Counted from the first letter of the stretch, positions 1 to 11,016 are shown. The stretch is DNA of 27,824 bases from Hypsibius dujardini (GCA_001579985.1 LRSR01009484.1:1-27824), one strand, 5' to 3'. Numbers and translations: made by a program. Notes: a model not told the origin generated them from the letters alone.

Positions 1-870
1 ATCCGAAATTTCAAAACTTAAAATAATACTGGTATTTAAAATTTGATTGGTGTTTAAACGTAGAATGCATACTGCATAGAAATCATAAACCATCGTATAA
101 ACCATCAATGTAAATAAGGTGCAGTAAGTATACCCCTCTGGCTCTCCAAATGGTGCAGACGCAGACTTGTGCACTCACTTCAAAGCTATCAGAGCACCAA
201 ATACAATGGTTCCGTTGGGGCCATCAAAAGCAAAACTGAAATCCCTACTCGTTTATAGTGGTATATTGGTCAGACATGCGCAACAATATTGGTCATGCCG
301 TTTTTTTTCAACGACCCACAGGAATTTCTTTGCCAGCACAAACACACCCCCGTCTGGCTAGCTACACACCCTCATGATCTGCTTTTGTTGTCGCCATATC
401 TTGCCGCCTTAACAAAACGCCTTCAACAGAGAGATTCGTATGTATCATACCAGATGTGATATATATAGCTAAACAATACCGAACAGCGGCGAAGTGTGCA
501 ATGAAAACATCCCCCAGTCGTGAGAGCGCCCTCCGTCAGCAAAACGGCCAGCTCTTCTCGGACAATGCTTGCCTGTGTAGGAACAATAAGGCATTATATC
601 GCATCATCACACAGACATTATTGGTCATCAATTACAAAGTCATTGTGCTTTTATTCGCAACAATGTTAATGTTGCAACATTGAGCTGACATTTCACGGTG
701 CTGTGGAGATTCAAATTTTAAAAGGTAGTGTTTTTTTGTGTCAGTCGCATGTTCTGCTCCATGTTGAAGCCAAGACTCGAGTCTGTGACGATTAATCTAT
801 CAATCTCACGTGATAGTTTCTGGAGGATATTTTGTGTCTGCGGGTCGCCGAGGGAAGTGCCTGTCCAATC
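1..870. other. Upstream intergenic sequence, no gene seen
   Basis: Only short reading frames without family resemblance, splice partners or codon structure lie here. The frames at 167-361 and 456-683 look random. The stretch just before 871 may contain the 5' UTR and promoter of the gamma-lyase gene, but I see no diagnostic element. Confidence 0.5.
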
Positions 871-3800
871 ATGAGTCGAGCGTCCTCCAGCGCACATTTC
901 CTGCATAGCGACATGGATGTAATACCATTTCCGAAGTTTGCCACCAACGCCATCCACATTGGAAACGAACCGGAACGGAATGGTTTGTCGCATAACATAC
1001 TTAATGTATATTGAGACTGCCTAAAATTAACTACGGTGAAAAGAAGGAGAAAAATTACCATCATCAATTTATACATAATTTATTCATTTGATGGGTTTTA
1101 TATAACTAACAACATCTCTTGCTCTTGCTCGATCGTAGCAATATATAACATAAAATGATCCTCAGTGACGCCCATTCCAACTCTCCCAAACTAGTTTAAG
1201 CAAATTGCTTTTGAAATTAAAATTATCTGGCAGATGATATTTATTTTGAAGGACTGAAACGGTCTATTATTCTTTTCTTTTCCCAGCAATGAACAAAAAA
1301 AGAAAAAGTGTCATCTCATTTATTTAACTACATTAAATTACTCATGCTTATGTGTCTGAAAGTTTTTCTCAAAGCAATTTGCCGTGAATGATTACATGTT
1401 TAGGTGCCTCACACGATCTGGTGACCCCAATTTCGCTGGCCGTCACATTTGGCCAAATCGAACCGGGTGTCTTCAAAGTTCACGACTACGCTCGAGGCGG
1501 AAACCCAACTCGAGATTCTGTGGAAAGGTCCCTGGCCGCAGCTGAAAATGCCGCCCACAGTAAGTCAATCAAAGTAGCCGAAGAATCATAGAAGAAGTCA
1601 ATCCTATTCTTGAGTCGTTCATTGTTTCCTGATCTAAATGGTTAGCCTGTAAGAGTTCCCGTACAGTAGAGTTCAGCTTATTTAATACTGAAAGTTTTGG
1701 TATTTTTTACTTCTCTTGAAAATTCCCATTTGGAATTCAACTTGGCTCTATTGCGTTTATCTATATACTTCTGGAAAATCAACAGGTGGCGCTATGAGTA
1801 CTTTTCAAAAAAGGACTCGGATTACAAATTAGCTTCTGAAGATAAGCGCATAGCTCCGCCCCTGGCCTTCGAGAGATATTTTGCCGATGCTAGTCAATGT
1901 TCAATTAAATTCTCAATGAGACCGTGTTGAGGTCAACTCATGTCGGTGGATACATAGAAATGGAGTTCTAATGTGTATAAAGGACAACTGGCAAGCGCGG
2001 TTGGTCAGAAAAAGGGTTAACTAAGGTGCTGTTTAAATAGCCCGTTCACTCCGCGGACATCTCAAGAGACTGAAAAATCCTCTGTTCATGGCTTTTTTTC
2101 AGCCGTGACCTTTAGCAGTGGGACAGGCGCACTGAGTGCCATCATGCAACTCATCGGTTCGGGTGATGAAGTGGTCTCCATGGCTAGTCTGTACGGCGGC
2201 ACTTATACCTACTTCGATAACATTGCCACCAAAAACGGAATCAGAATCGTCTACTTGGACGTGACGGACGCGGATAAGTTGCATCATGCTCTTTCGAGAA
2301 ACACACGGATGGTTTACCTGGAGAGCCCCGTCAATCCCAGTATGAGGGTCATCGATATTGAGGCAGTTGTGAGGTCGGTCAAGGGCTACAACAAGGACAT
2401 CATAACGGTTTTGGATAACAGCTTTACGACCCCTTATTTCCTGCGGCCTTTGGATTTAGGTATGGATTGTGTTTGAAAGAATAATACGTAGAATAGAATA
2501 ATACAAGAATAACATATTATTTATTTAAAATTGCAATTACATGAGAATTACGTACGCTGAAGATACGTACCGAAGATACTATGACAAAGTTTAGGATTTC
2601 ACATTTGCTTCGCGCAAAACCACGAAGGTTGGTCACAGGAAAAATATGAACCTTGTGCAGCTACGAAGGATGCGTAGTATTCCCGCTCTCTTTGTGCTCT
2701 TTGGAAAAAGGAAGTGTTCACGGTCACAGCCGCCGGTTCACGGTTCCTCAATATAGTAGCGCAATGAATGTATTTTGATGCACCCAGCTAAATTCGCCTT
2801 GATCAATTAGTTTGGTTCATCGCACAGAAACGTAATAGGCGTCGAGACGAAAATAAGCTTTTCCGATTGCTTAATTTATCAGGAAAATCCGGGATCGACC
2901 ATTTATATTAAGGCCATAATTTCGTGTTCAGCACTCGTTCTTCTGGGAGCGTTCCCGAACGTACTACCGTACCTCTATAAATTGCAATTAACTTCGAACG
3001 ATTACTCGCAAAACGATAGATGACTTGAAAAGAGCAATTGTGCCACTTGTAATCGTCCAATTGAATCATAATGGTTTTTTTTGGCAAAACATTCTGCCAA
3101 CTGGCAATTTAAACCGAATTCATGTTCCAACAATTTCGTGTACGTATTTAGGTGTGGACATTTCCTACCAGTCCGTGTCAAAGTATATGGGCGGTCACGC
3201 CGACGTGATGATGGGCTCCGCCTCCGTCAACAGCGAGGACCTCGCCAACCGGCTCAAGTACCTACAGAATAACATGGGTGCCATCCCGTCGCCGTTCGAC
3301 TGCTACCTCATTCTCCGCAGCCTCAAGACCCTCCACATCCGGATGAGAGAACACATGAAAAACGGCCTGCTAGTCGCCAAATTCCTCGAAAGGCATCCCT
3401 GTGTGGAAAAGGTCAATCATCCTGGACTACCGTCTCACCCGAATTACGAGCTCTTCAAAAAACAAAGCCGAGGATGTTCGGGAATTTTTTCGTTTTATTT
3501 GAGCGGCGGAAAAACCGAGCTTTTCAAATTTTTCCGCCATCTGAAGGTACGAGGGGGTACTCCATTTTTAGCCACCCCGTTTTGGGCCCTAGCTCTGACC
3601 ACTTAACAATTCCAGTATAGTGGGACTTTTCTAAAGATTAAAATAAACTTTTCGAGATTCTAGTCCACCCAAAATGCAATTTGGAATCGACTGGCATTAG
3701 CAAAATAGTTTTTGAAATCAGTGGGTGGGGCCAGGTGTATGTTCGCTGAGACGACTAAAAACGCTAGCGTTATGCTGTCAAAAATTGATCGTAAATCCCC

Positions 3801-4412
3801 TCCCCCAATTATAAAAATAATTGACTGATGCCAATTTATTCAAACTTGAATTTTTAGGGGAATATTGTTCAGAAAAGTTTATTTTAATGTTTATGAAAGG
3901 TATAGAGATCTAGTATAGAGATCTATACTAGAATTGCTAAGGGACTAGAAATAAGACCCAAAACGGGTTGGCTCAAAATGGGCCACCTCCTCGTACTCGT
4001 CGTTGATGCAATTGGAGCAGTGACAAGGGAGATTTAACTTTTTTTTGTTACACAGATTTTCACGGTTGCTGCAAGTTTTGGCGGTTGCGAGTCGGTCTGC
4101 AGTTTTCCCACGGTGATGTCACACAAGGGCGTGCAGCCTAAAGTTCTGCAAGCTGCAGGTGTAACAGACAATTTGGCCAGGCTCTCAATCGGTCTGGAAG
4201 ACGTTGAGGATTTGATGGAGGATCTGGATCAAGCCCTATGGAGCTCAGGGGCTCGAAAAGGATACCAGCAGCAGCAGCAGCAGACGTCGCCCACCTCGAC
4301 CGACAGTCGCCGCGATCGTCGCGGCAGCCAAAAAATTAAAATTGTCAATACGCAGGCCACACAGACTGGCGTGGCAGAAGTTGAAACGCCGAGATTTGCC
4401 CGGAGATATTGA
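871..4412 (+). CDS. Cystathionine gamma-lyase-family PLP enzyme, five exons, complete
   Basis: Predicted cytosolic PLP enzyme of the Cys/Met metabolism family (transsulfuration: cystathionine to cysteine, 2-oxobutyrate and ammonia). Exons: 871-982, 1404-1559, 2103-2459, 3152-3546, 4056-4412. All have GT-AG borders with matching phases (1,1,1,0), giving 458 aa. Visible residues: Tyr66 and Arg68 in DYARGGNPTR, Tyr120 in LYGGT, Asp194 in VLDNSF, PLP-lysine Lys219 in SVSKYMGGHADV, Arg382 in ARLSIGLEDVEDL. From Asp194 to Arg382 the spacing equals human CTH. The start is ATG 871; in-frame ATG 913 (444 aa) has a good context and is a real alternative. Odd points: Ala346 stands where human CTH has Glu339, the human CxxC is not kept (CYLI), and about 50 extra C-terminal residues begin with six glutamines. 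The family is certain. Gamma-lyase versus methionine gamma-lyase or a synthase is less so. Confidence 0.93.
3547..3996. repeat. Foldback (inverted-repeat) element filling intron 4 of the gamma-lyase gene
   Basis: The left arm starts exactly at the splice donor (GTACGAGG at 3547). It is matched in reverse complement by the right arm ending at 3996 (CCTCGTAC). Arms of roughly 100-130 nt align imperfectly (about three quarters by eye). Shared blocks include CCATTTT, the CCCGTTTTGGG core (3577 region against 3961 region), an AACAATTC/AGCAATTC block with AGTATAG, and ATTAAAATAAACTTTTC (3637-3653) against its complement near 3872-3889. The element takes up about 450 of the 509 intron bases; 59 bases remain before the acceptor at 4055. 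No open reading frame fits a transposase. Such structure is typical of MITE-like or introner-like elements; which of the two is inference. Confidence 0.75.
4266..4283 (+). repeat. (CAG)6 trinucleotide repeat in coding sequence
   Basis: Six CAG units in frame encode Gln411-Gln416 of the gamma-lyase-like protein, at the junction between the conserved fold and its non-conserved C-terminal tail. It may vary in length between individuals. Confidence 0.9.
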
Positions 4413-5939
4413 TATCTTTTGCTGTTGGGAGTTGTCTAACACACACGCTCAGTTCAGTTGACGTGTGTTACGTAGCAAAAGCAGGAGACGGTATAAACAT
4501 GCAGACGAATTCTGCCAGCCTTGTGGTTTGAAATATGGCGACAAAAGTGAGGCGTTGGGAAATCATGTGAGCAACTTTGAAGATGTCCATTACTCTAAAG
4601 ACATATACCAACTGAGTCATGTGGGGTCATGTGGAGTCATGTTTCTTGCACCCATGTTTCTAGCGTGCTCAGCAAATAGGCACAAACGATGAGGATACAG
4701 TGTTTAACTGGACTGAAAGAATTGTGGGCGCAAAAAATAGACGCAAAGTGAAACATGACCCCCACATCAACACCTCATTCTTTTGTGCGTTTTTTTATTG
4801 ACGAGGTTAAAACAGACTATGGCGATACGCATGCTCCTCTAAATAATTTTACTATAATTAAATTAGTTACAGTCACTTACAGTATGCTGATGAAAAGTAT
4901 TTAAAAAACACCGAACGGGGTAAAATTGTAAATTAGAATTATTTCTCAACATTAACGAACCATATGTTGGCAGTGTTGGCACTTGACTTTACACTTTACT
5001 GTCCACGTAATGAGTCGTATATAAAGGGATCATCATTATACAGGCATTACGAGGCTAAGCTTACATCATACAGCATCATACGTGGCGCACCGTTCCGCTT
5101 TTCTACAAAAGACATTTTGTAAACACTTGCAAGTTGCATTACTATACTGTACGATAAAATGTATGTGGAACGGTTTAGCCGATTGGTTTTCGCTTGTCCG
5201 ACAGGCACGCACTAGCTTAAATTTCATGATACCTTACAAATCAGAATAAAAAACGATAATGGCTCCTTGGGTGCGTTTTTAGGATTGACGCAGCGATTCA
5301 ATGGCTCGCTTTGAACGTATTTGCGCGCTGTATTTGCATTCAGTTCAACACAAGTGTTGGACGATCGGGGATAGAACAGCTTGAATATAAAGGTTATTGC
5401 TACATACAATGAGCACACTTCGTTAAAGACCGTGCGCGCACAAGTCGCACAGGTGGGACCCAGACAATTTGTACATCTCAATCCGCATCCAGACATGTCG
5501 TAATCATAGACTTTCCGTTAAACTTGGCAAATCGTTCCAAGACAATTCTAAGCCAAGAAATTATAGTACGTAGACAGGTACAATGACGTGGTACGTGTAA
5601 AAATCGATATTCCGCCCGCCGGAAACGGTGCCCATGCGAAGTACGTGCACAGAGCCTTCTCAACAGTGACAGCTTTGTCTTAAGATAATCTACTTTAAAA
5701 GTTCATCTGTTTTCGTACCCGTGGCAGAACGAAGCAAGGCGAGAGATCTCCACGTGCGCGAAGCGCATGAGAAAAGTCTAGTCTGCTGATAATGTTCTAC
5801 GGCAACGGTTGAAGCGGCTGAATGACATTAGTTTGAATGCTGTCCTTTTTTTGGATCCACTGGAAGATTCTCGCTCATTTTGAGCAAAATCATAAACGTT
5901 GAGGCTGGTCTGTCAAATTAAAGGTTTCATCGATTATGG

Positions 5940-6150
5940 AATAAGAGGACCACATTTTTTTATGCGAATAGTCGGGATACGAGATGTCTTTTGATAGTCT
6001 CTTAGTACAATTTGTCTTTGCGGAGAAATTGTCGGAGTGCGATATGACTGGGTACGAATTGTAACCGGATACGAATTCAGAAGTACGACGTATTGGTTTA
6101 CGAGCACGAAATGTCGGGTGCCGTTAAGACGATAAGTTGCCTGGTCACCG
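5940..6150. repeat. Degenerate short-unit tandem repeat (about 18-21 bp unit)
   Basis: A motif close to TACGAAWTGTCGGG recurs with heavy decay: near 5963 (GCGAATAGTCGGGATACGAG), 6020 (GAGAAATTGTCGGAGTGCGA), 6050 (GGGTACGAATTGTAACCGG), 6068 (GATACGAATTC) and 6103 (GCACGAAATGTCGGGTGCCG). Spacing varies around 18-21 bp. A similar sequence style recurs at 14985-15190. Confidence 0.6.
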
Positions 6151-6582
6151 CTTATTGGCATACTTGCGCAATATTGGTTAGAATGCAGTCTGTAGACTCA
6201 AGCGCTGTAGACAGCGTCTAAATAACCGCGGCTCCAGGACAGTCGACGCGGGTGGTTCGTTGCGGGCAATTTGTGTCGGCAGTTTTCTACTGCGTCCGTC
6301 ATTTAACATTCTAGTGGGTGTTAACTGTCACTTTGAGGGTTGCCTTCTCACCCATATTAATGTCCTTCACGATTCATGACACAGACGCGATATATGGAAA
6401 GCAAGAACCCGTACACATTGACGGTAATAGCTTCATTGACAAAAATAAATGCACCCTAAAAAATGAGAGACGCGATCGCATTGCGGAAGAGACCGTCTCA
6501 TTTGTTTGACACTTTGAGCGAGCTCCCCTCTTCCCCCTCCAATCGACTTGAGAGACACGCAGTTGCCATATATTATCAGCAT

Positions 6583-7095
6583 GGGCTCGTTTATGGTCTT
6601 TACCAGTCGGAACCAGGACTCTTCATGGTAGGGCCAGGGGGTGGGCAAAGGGGCAAAATGCACTTTTTTAGAAATGGAACAAAAATTCGGCCTTTGGTTT
6701 TTGATCATTTTGAAACTTGGGGGGGGGGAGTCTGGGGGTCTAATTTCCAAGGCCCTTCTGGGATTTCAAGAGACTGAAAAACTTGTCAGTTTTTCGTTAA
6801 AATTTGAAGTTTGTTGGGCTCAATATAAGCTCCCTATTGATGAATGCAATTGGGAGATTCAAAACAGTCAAGAACGGTTTAGATTTGATGAAAAACTGAT
6901 GTTTTTGATAAAATTTTGAAATTTCGGGGAGTCTGCAAATTAGACCCCCCATACCCAGAAATTTCAAAATGATCATGGGCAAGATGCCAAAGTTTGGGTT
7001 CAATCTTCAATAGAATGCATCTTGCCCCTTTGCCCACCCCTCGGCTCTACTATGAGGGGTCCTGGTTCGGACTGGTGAAGACGCTAAACGAGCCT
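6583..7095. repeat. Long-arm foldback / MITE-like element
   Basis: Left arm from 6583 (GGGCTCGTTTATGG) and right arm ending at 7095 (reverse complement AGGCTCGTTTAGCG) pair over at least 75 nt at high identity. This includes GTGGGCAAAGGGGCAA (6641-6656) and its complement near 7022-7037. Inner parts still match, for example GATCATTTTGAAA near 6702-6714 against 6964-6976, and GGGGGTCTAATTT near 6734 against 6938-6950. Nearly the whole 513 bp can fold on itself. Flanks do not match, and I could not define a clear target-site duplication. No transposase frame is visible, so it would be non-autonomous. Confidence 0.85.
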
Positions 7096-7511
7096 CTCAG
7101 TGCCAGCGCCCCGCGTAAGAGAATCCTATGCCATCTGCTGCTGGTGTTGATTGTTTTTGAAGACCCTCTTCGTGTCTGCGTAAGAGTCGGCGTGTGTGAG
7201 ATTGATGTGTAAACATTGAACCCAAGAATCTCATAGACTTAGCATCCTTTTGCCCGCAAGCAGCGGTTATTTATGCAGTTTTGCGGATACAGTTCCGTTC
7301 TAGCGGGAGAATTTAGAGAGAGAGAAAGAACTCCGGAAGTCTGATTCGTGCATTTCATGCATGAGCACTTTATCCCCCCCCCCCCACACACACACAAACA
7401 TCCAAAGACCTTATCGCAACAGTTCCACGTGTTGGTTTCTCACGGGTACATTTGCCTTCTTTCTTGATTGTGTTTTTTTAACTTTTCTTCCCCGTCAGTC
7501 GCCAGATTGAT

Positions 7512-7769
7512 TTAAGCCGATCCCGCGTCTTCCGGGGCTTCACAGTTCAACATCTCTAAGTGTATCTCAATTTCCTGCGGAGTGATGTGATACGCGAGGA
7601 GCTGTCCATCCGAAGAGTGATAACAAAAAATACCGCTCGAACTAATCGGTACAAAGACCGCCAATTTCTTTGTCTGTTGGAGCAAGACATGGGACCTGCA
7701 TTGCGCTGTTGAGTGGAGTTTTATGGTATAGTATTTCATCCATAACTGAAGTTGACAGCGTCTGGACAA
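7512..7769 (-). other. Unassigned minus-strand open frame, possible terminal exon
   Basis: An 85-codon frame ends at a stop at 7512-7514. The segment coding IFCYHSSDGQLLAYHITPQE and the acidic end NCEAPEDAGSA look protein-like. CAG acceptor-like sites precede it on the minus strand. I recognise no family. An upstream exon would have to lie inside the apyrase gene on the other strand, which argues against it. Low confidence; it may be chance or a decayed exon. Confidence 0.18.
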
Positions 7770-7853
7770 ACAGTCAATTTAAAAACCTAAAGGGCATGTG
7801 GTTATAATCCTGCCTGGTGAAAAGGCAATCACGCAAATTTATTGCCGCTCGTA

Positions 7854-9941
7854 ATGATGCGTTCATTTTGGCGGACTATTTTAATGGGATGGCTGCAGTC
7901 GGGTCTGATTAGTGCGGCGATCGTTCTGCATAACGATTATGTGGTGGTGCTTGACGGCGGATCGTCTCATACGACAACGTACGTGTACGAATGGCCAAAG
8001 GAAAAGGAACACGGCACCGGACTGGTTCGGCAAAAGAGCTCCAAAAAATGCCAGGGTGCGTAAAATTAAGAGATGGGAACACCTAAACTATACCAAACAA
8101 CGTTTAATAAAAATTACTAATTTTGCACAATCTAGAGAAAGTGATCATTTATCTTTTATAACTTTAAAGTAAAACCAAATTAAAACTCTCGGCGACTAAT
8201 TTTATGTTTTACCTTCTCAAAAAAACAAGCTAAAAAGTGTGATGCTCTAAAGGTTTAAGTAGTTTAAAGTTTTTAACTGAAACTATTTATTTCATTTTAA
8301 TAAAACTGAACTAAACGTTTCAGTTACTAACACAATTGAACCACAGGATATAGCTTGTAATTTTAACGAACTAAAATTTATTAGAATATGTTCAGCCTTT
8401 GCTATTGCAATTGAAAATGTTTTTTGCAAAACTACTTATGCCATGGCTCAATCCATATAATAATTTTTCTTGTTCATTTAAATATTTTCTTTGTTTTAGC
8501 TGTTTTGGGTACCTTCAAGAATAATCCATCTGCCGCGGGCGAGAGTTTAAAGGCTTGCTTGGACTTTGCCGCCGAGCAGGTTCCCCAGTCGGCATGGTCA
8601 TCCACCAAGGTCCTTTTAGGAGCTACGGCTGGAGTTCGCTTAATCGCGTAAGTATAAGGGCTATAACCGTAGACACACACTTTGTTTTTGTGGAAGTATA
8701 ACGAAAGTAGAAAATATGTGGTCATACATTTATTTTTTCTTCGGCAGAGTGGAAGACAGAGATACTGCCGCCGCAATTATTCAATCAGTCCGGGACTATC
8801 TGGCAGCCAACTACGCGTTTATCGTGGATCCCGCCAATATTGACATCTTGACCCCGGAACGAGAAGGTGCATACGCCTGGACGTCTATCAACTATGTCGA
8901 AGGTGTTCTCCGAAATAATGCAGTAAGTATGTCATTCACAATGTTTGTATTAGACCTAAGCTTTAGTCTAGCTTTAAGCTTAGGTCTAGCTTTCTTTGTA
9001 ATTGTCACTTTCAGGGGTAATAGTTGACCACACATCCGGGTTCAGTAATTACAATATATAACTGTAATATTATTACTCTGGCCATAAAAGGGTTATGTCG
9101 CATTTTTCGTGAATTCAAAATCGTTCCTTCTTGGGTTTTGACAAAGACATTTTATTTACCTCAAGATAAAAAATATTAGCCATTTGTAGATTTACATAAA
9201 AGTGCTAACAACCAGTATCATTATATCAAAATTTCAAATTGTCTGCTCGCGAAAACATGTATGACTTTAATTTGTTTGATTGAGCTTTTCATGCCACAGT
9301 TTTATCGTTCTTGATATAACGATTTTGAAATCTCAGCAGTGCTAGTACTTGAAATCTGCTACGAATACTTTTTATTTTATCCATTACACGATAAAGCCAT
9401 AGTTCATGAATCATTATATAACTAATAGGGCATATCATAGTGATTTGCAAAAACTTGATTTGGATCATATGTTGGAGAATGGTCTCCAACAAAATTAGCA
9501 CCATAATGCGTTTCAGGCCATATTCGGTCACTTGCCAGTGCAACGTAAATTCTCACTGACGTCAACCTTGAAATTAATTACAGCTGATGACTGTGCGGGC
9601 GCGCAATGCAACTTGGGGATCTCTTGATGTGGGCGGTGCATCGGCTCAGTTTGCCATGGAAGTGCCGAGCCCTGAGATACCCTCCAGGTTCTCAGTCCGT
9701 TCTTTCAACCAAGACTATGAACTTTTAACTTGGAGCTTCCTGTGCTACGGTCACGACGAAGCCCATCGCCGGCATCGTGGTCTACTGATTGCCAGTCAAA
9801 GTTTCCGGAATTTGACATATGATGCATGTGTGCCCATGAATACAGAGCCAGTTGCGGTGGCTCATTCAGATATCTTTGACCATCCCTGCAGTCGGCTTGA
9901 CGTGCCAGCTGCAAAGAAAAAAGTGGGTTAATCTAAGCGCG

Positions 9942-10007
<66 letters not shown>

Positions 10008-10838
10008 AATCGCTGTCTGTCTGCAAGTTACTGATTGATTGTTCGCAGAATGTCTACTACATTACTGGTGGAGGCGATCAAACGCAGTGTCGTTTAGACA
10101 TCATAAGGCTCTTTAAAATGTTCGCCAACCAAACGATCACGGAATGCCCCTTCCAAGACAGCGAATGCAGTTTCCAGTCGACGAAGAAAAACCTCGCCAA
10201 AGTTCCCAGCGGCAAATTCCTAGCCAAAGGCGGACTTTTCTATGTCACGAATGACCTTCGCACCGTCAGCGGGAATTCTTTTAACTTGAACCCTTTTGAC
10301 GCGAATGGATATCATCGAGGTAATAAATCGTTGACTTTTGGCATTCCAAAAACATTGTCCCAAGCATTCCAATGAATTCGATCTAATATTACTTCTTTTT
10401 CTCAGCTCGTTTGGCGTTGTGTGCCAAAACAATTGACGAAATTAAAGCCCTCCTACTCGTCCATCCCGAAATGAAGCTGTCATTTCTCCTGAGGATGTGT
10501 TTCTCATCCACTTACAATGAGTTGCTCCTCAAGGAAATCTACGGCTTCGCGCAGGATCTTATGGGGGAGATTCTGTTTGCTAACACGGTAGGATCTGATA
10601 TGGGTCTGATTTTGGTTCGCGTAATATCATTTTGACGTTCTCTGTTCAGGTACGTGGCAACGATGTTGGCTGGACATTCGGTTGGGGAGTCCTTTCGTCT
10701 ACCGACCCAGCTTCTGTTTCCGCTATCGCATTGGCATCGTCATCCCATCTATCAAAAGCCATGCCGTATTCTTTCTGTGGCCTAATAAGCCTTTCACTAG
10801 TTTTCCTGGCTGGTTTGAACCGAGGCATTATTATCTAA
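7854..10838 (+). CDS. Ecto-apyrase (NTPDase, GDA1/CD39 family), tandem copy A, seven exons
   Basis: Predicted surface or secretory-pathway nucleotidase that hydrolyses NTP and NDP to NMP. Exons: 7854-8055, 8500-8647, 8748-8922, 9584-9922, 10049-10319, 10406-10587, 10650-10838; 501 aa, all phases agree. An N-terminal hydrophobic segment (about residues 5-25) reads as a signal peptide or anchor. Apyrase-conserved regions follow in order: ACR1 DGGSSHT (34-40), ACR2 [10 protein letters not shown] (106-115), ACR3 [11 protein letters not shown] (156-166, keeping the Glu), ACR4 [12 protein letters not shown] (186-197), ACR5 DVGWTFGWG (444-452). The product ends in a hydrophobic stretch with almost no tail, suggesting a GPI signal or single C-terminal anchor rather than the two-span layout of vertebrate CD39. 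Start: ATG 7854 (ATG 7857 directly follows); an in-frame stop at 7818 rules out a distant upstream start. Donor 1 (GTGCGT) is slightly weak but phase-confirmed by copy B. Confidence 0.93.
8952..8987. repeat. Small hairpin in intron 3 of apyrase copy A
   Basis: AGACCTAAGCTT (8952-8963) is followed after 12 bases by its exact reverse complement (8976-8987). It lies 29 bases after the splice donor. Function unknown; it may be the trace of a small insertion. Confidence 0.6.
9943..10004 (+). repeat. (CTGT)n microsatellite in intron 4 of apyrase copy A
   Basis: About 15 uninterrupted CTGT units make up roughly half of a 126-nt intron, followed by a second short CTGT run near 10013-10023. The long open frame it creates is an artefact of the four-base repeat and is not coding. 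Confidence 0.95.
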
Positions 10839-11010
10839 GTCGGTGATTTCTACGATGTTACTTTCTAGGTTACCGCAGTGTTAGAGATGGTCGCTGTACT
10901 GCTTTCTTTGTACTCCTACAGGACTATGGAGCCCTGTTTGTACCGTAAATTCTGGCATCATAGGCCGACGCAACTCCTGTACATGGACATACTGGTCTTA
11001 GTCAACTACC

Positions 11011-11016
11011 AATAAA
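11011..11016 (+). promoter_or_regulatory. Candidate polyadenylation signal of apyrase copy A
   Basis: AATAAA lies 173 bases after the copy A stop codon. It sits at the edge of an imperfect palindrome (11012-11041, ATAAAATTATGATCC then its near complement). No transcript evidence is available here. Confidence 0.4.

Larger units (their letters stand above)
4413..7853. other. Intergenic region between the gamma-lyase and first apyrase genes
   Basis: I found no gene I can support. Contents: a short GTCATGTGG-type tandem repeat near 4616-4645, a Cys-rich but unsupported minus frame at 5224-5496, degenerate tandem repeats at 5940-6150, a foldback element at 6583-7095, a C-run followed by (CA)n near 7375-7396, and a minus-strand candidate frame at 7512-7769. 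A pyrimidine-rich tract ending in CAG near 7499 looks like a splice acceptor and could belong to a 5' UTR intron of the apyrase gene. Confidence 0.5.

Noticed and set aside
5224-5496. Minus frame of 90 codons starting with a Cys-rich stretch (MSGCGLRCTNCLGPTC)
   Set aside because: The cysteines do not fit a recognisable zinc or disulfide pattern, the rest is unstructured, and there are no clear splice partners.
6463-6919. Overlapping plus and minus frames as genes
   Set aside because: They lie in the left arm of the foldback element and show no family resemblance.
9941-10048. Open frame made of CTGT repeats (Ser-Val-Cys-Leu pattern) joined to apyrase exon 5
   Set aside because: A four-base repeat is open in several frames by chance. 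Splice sites and the paralogue show it is intronic.
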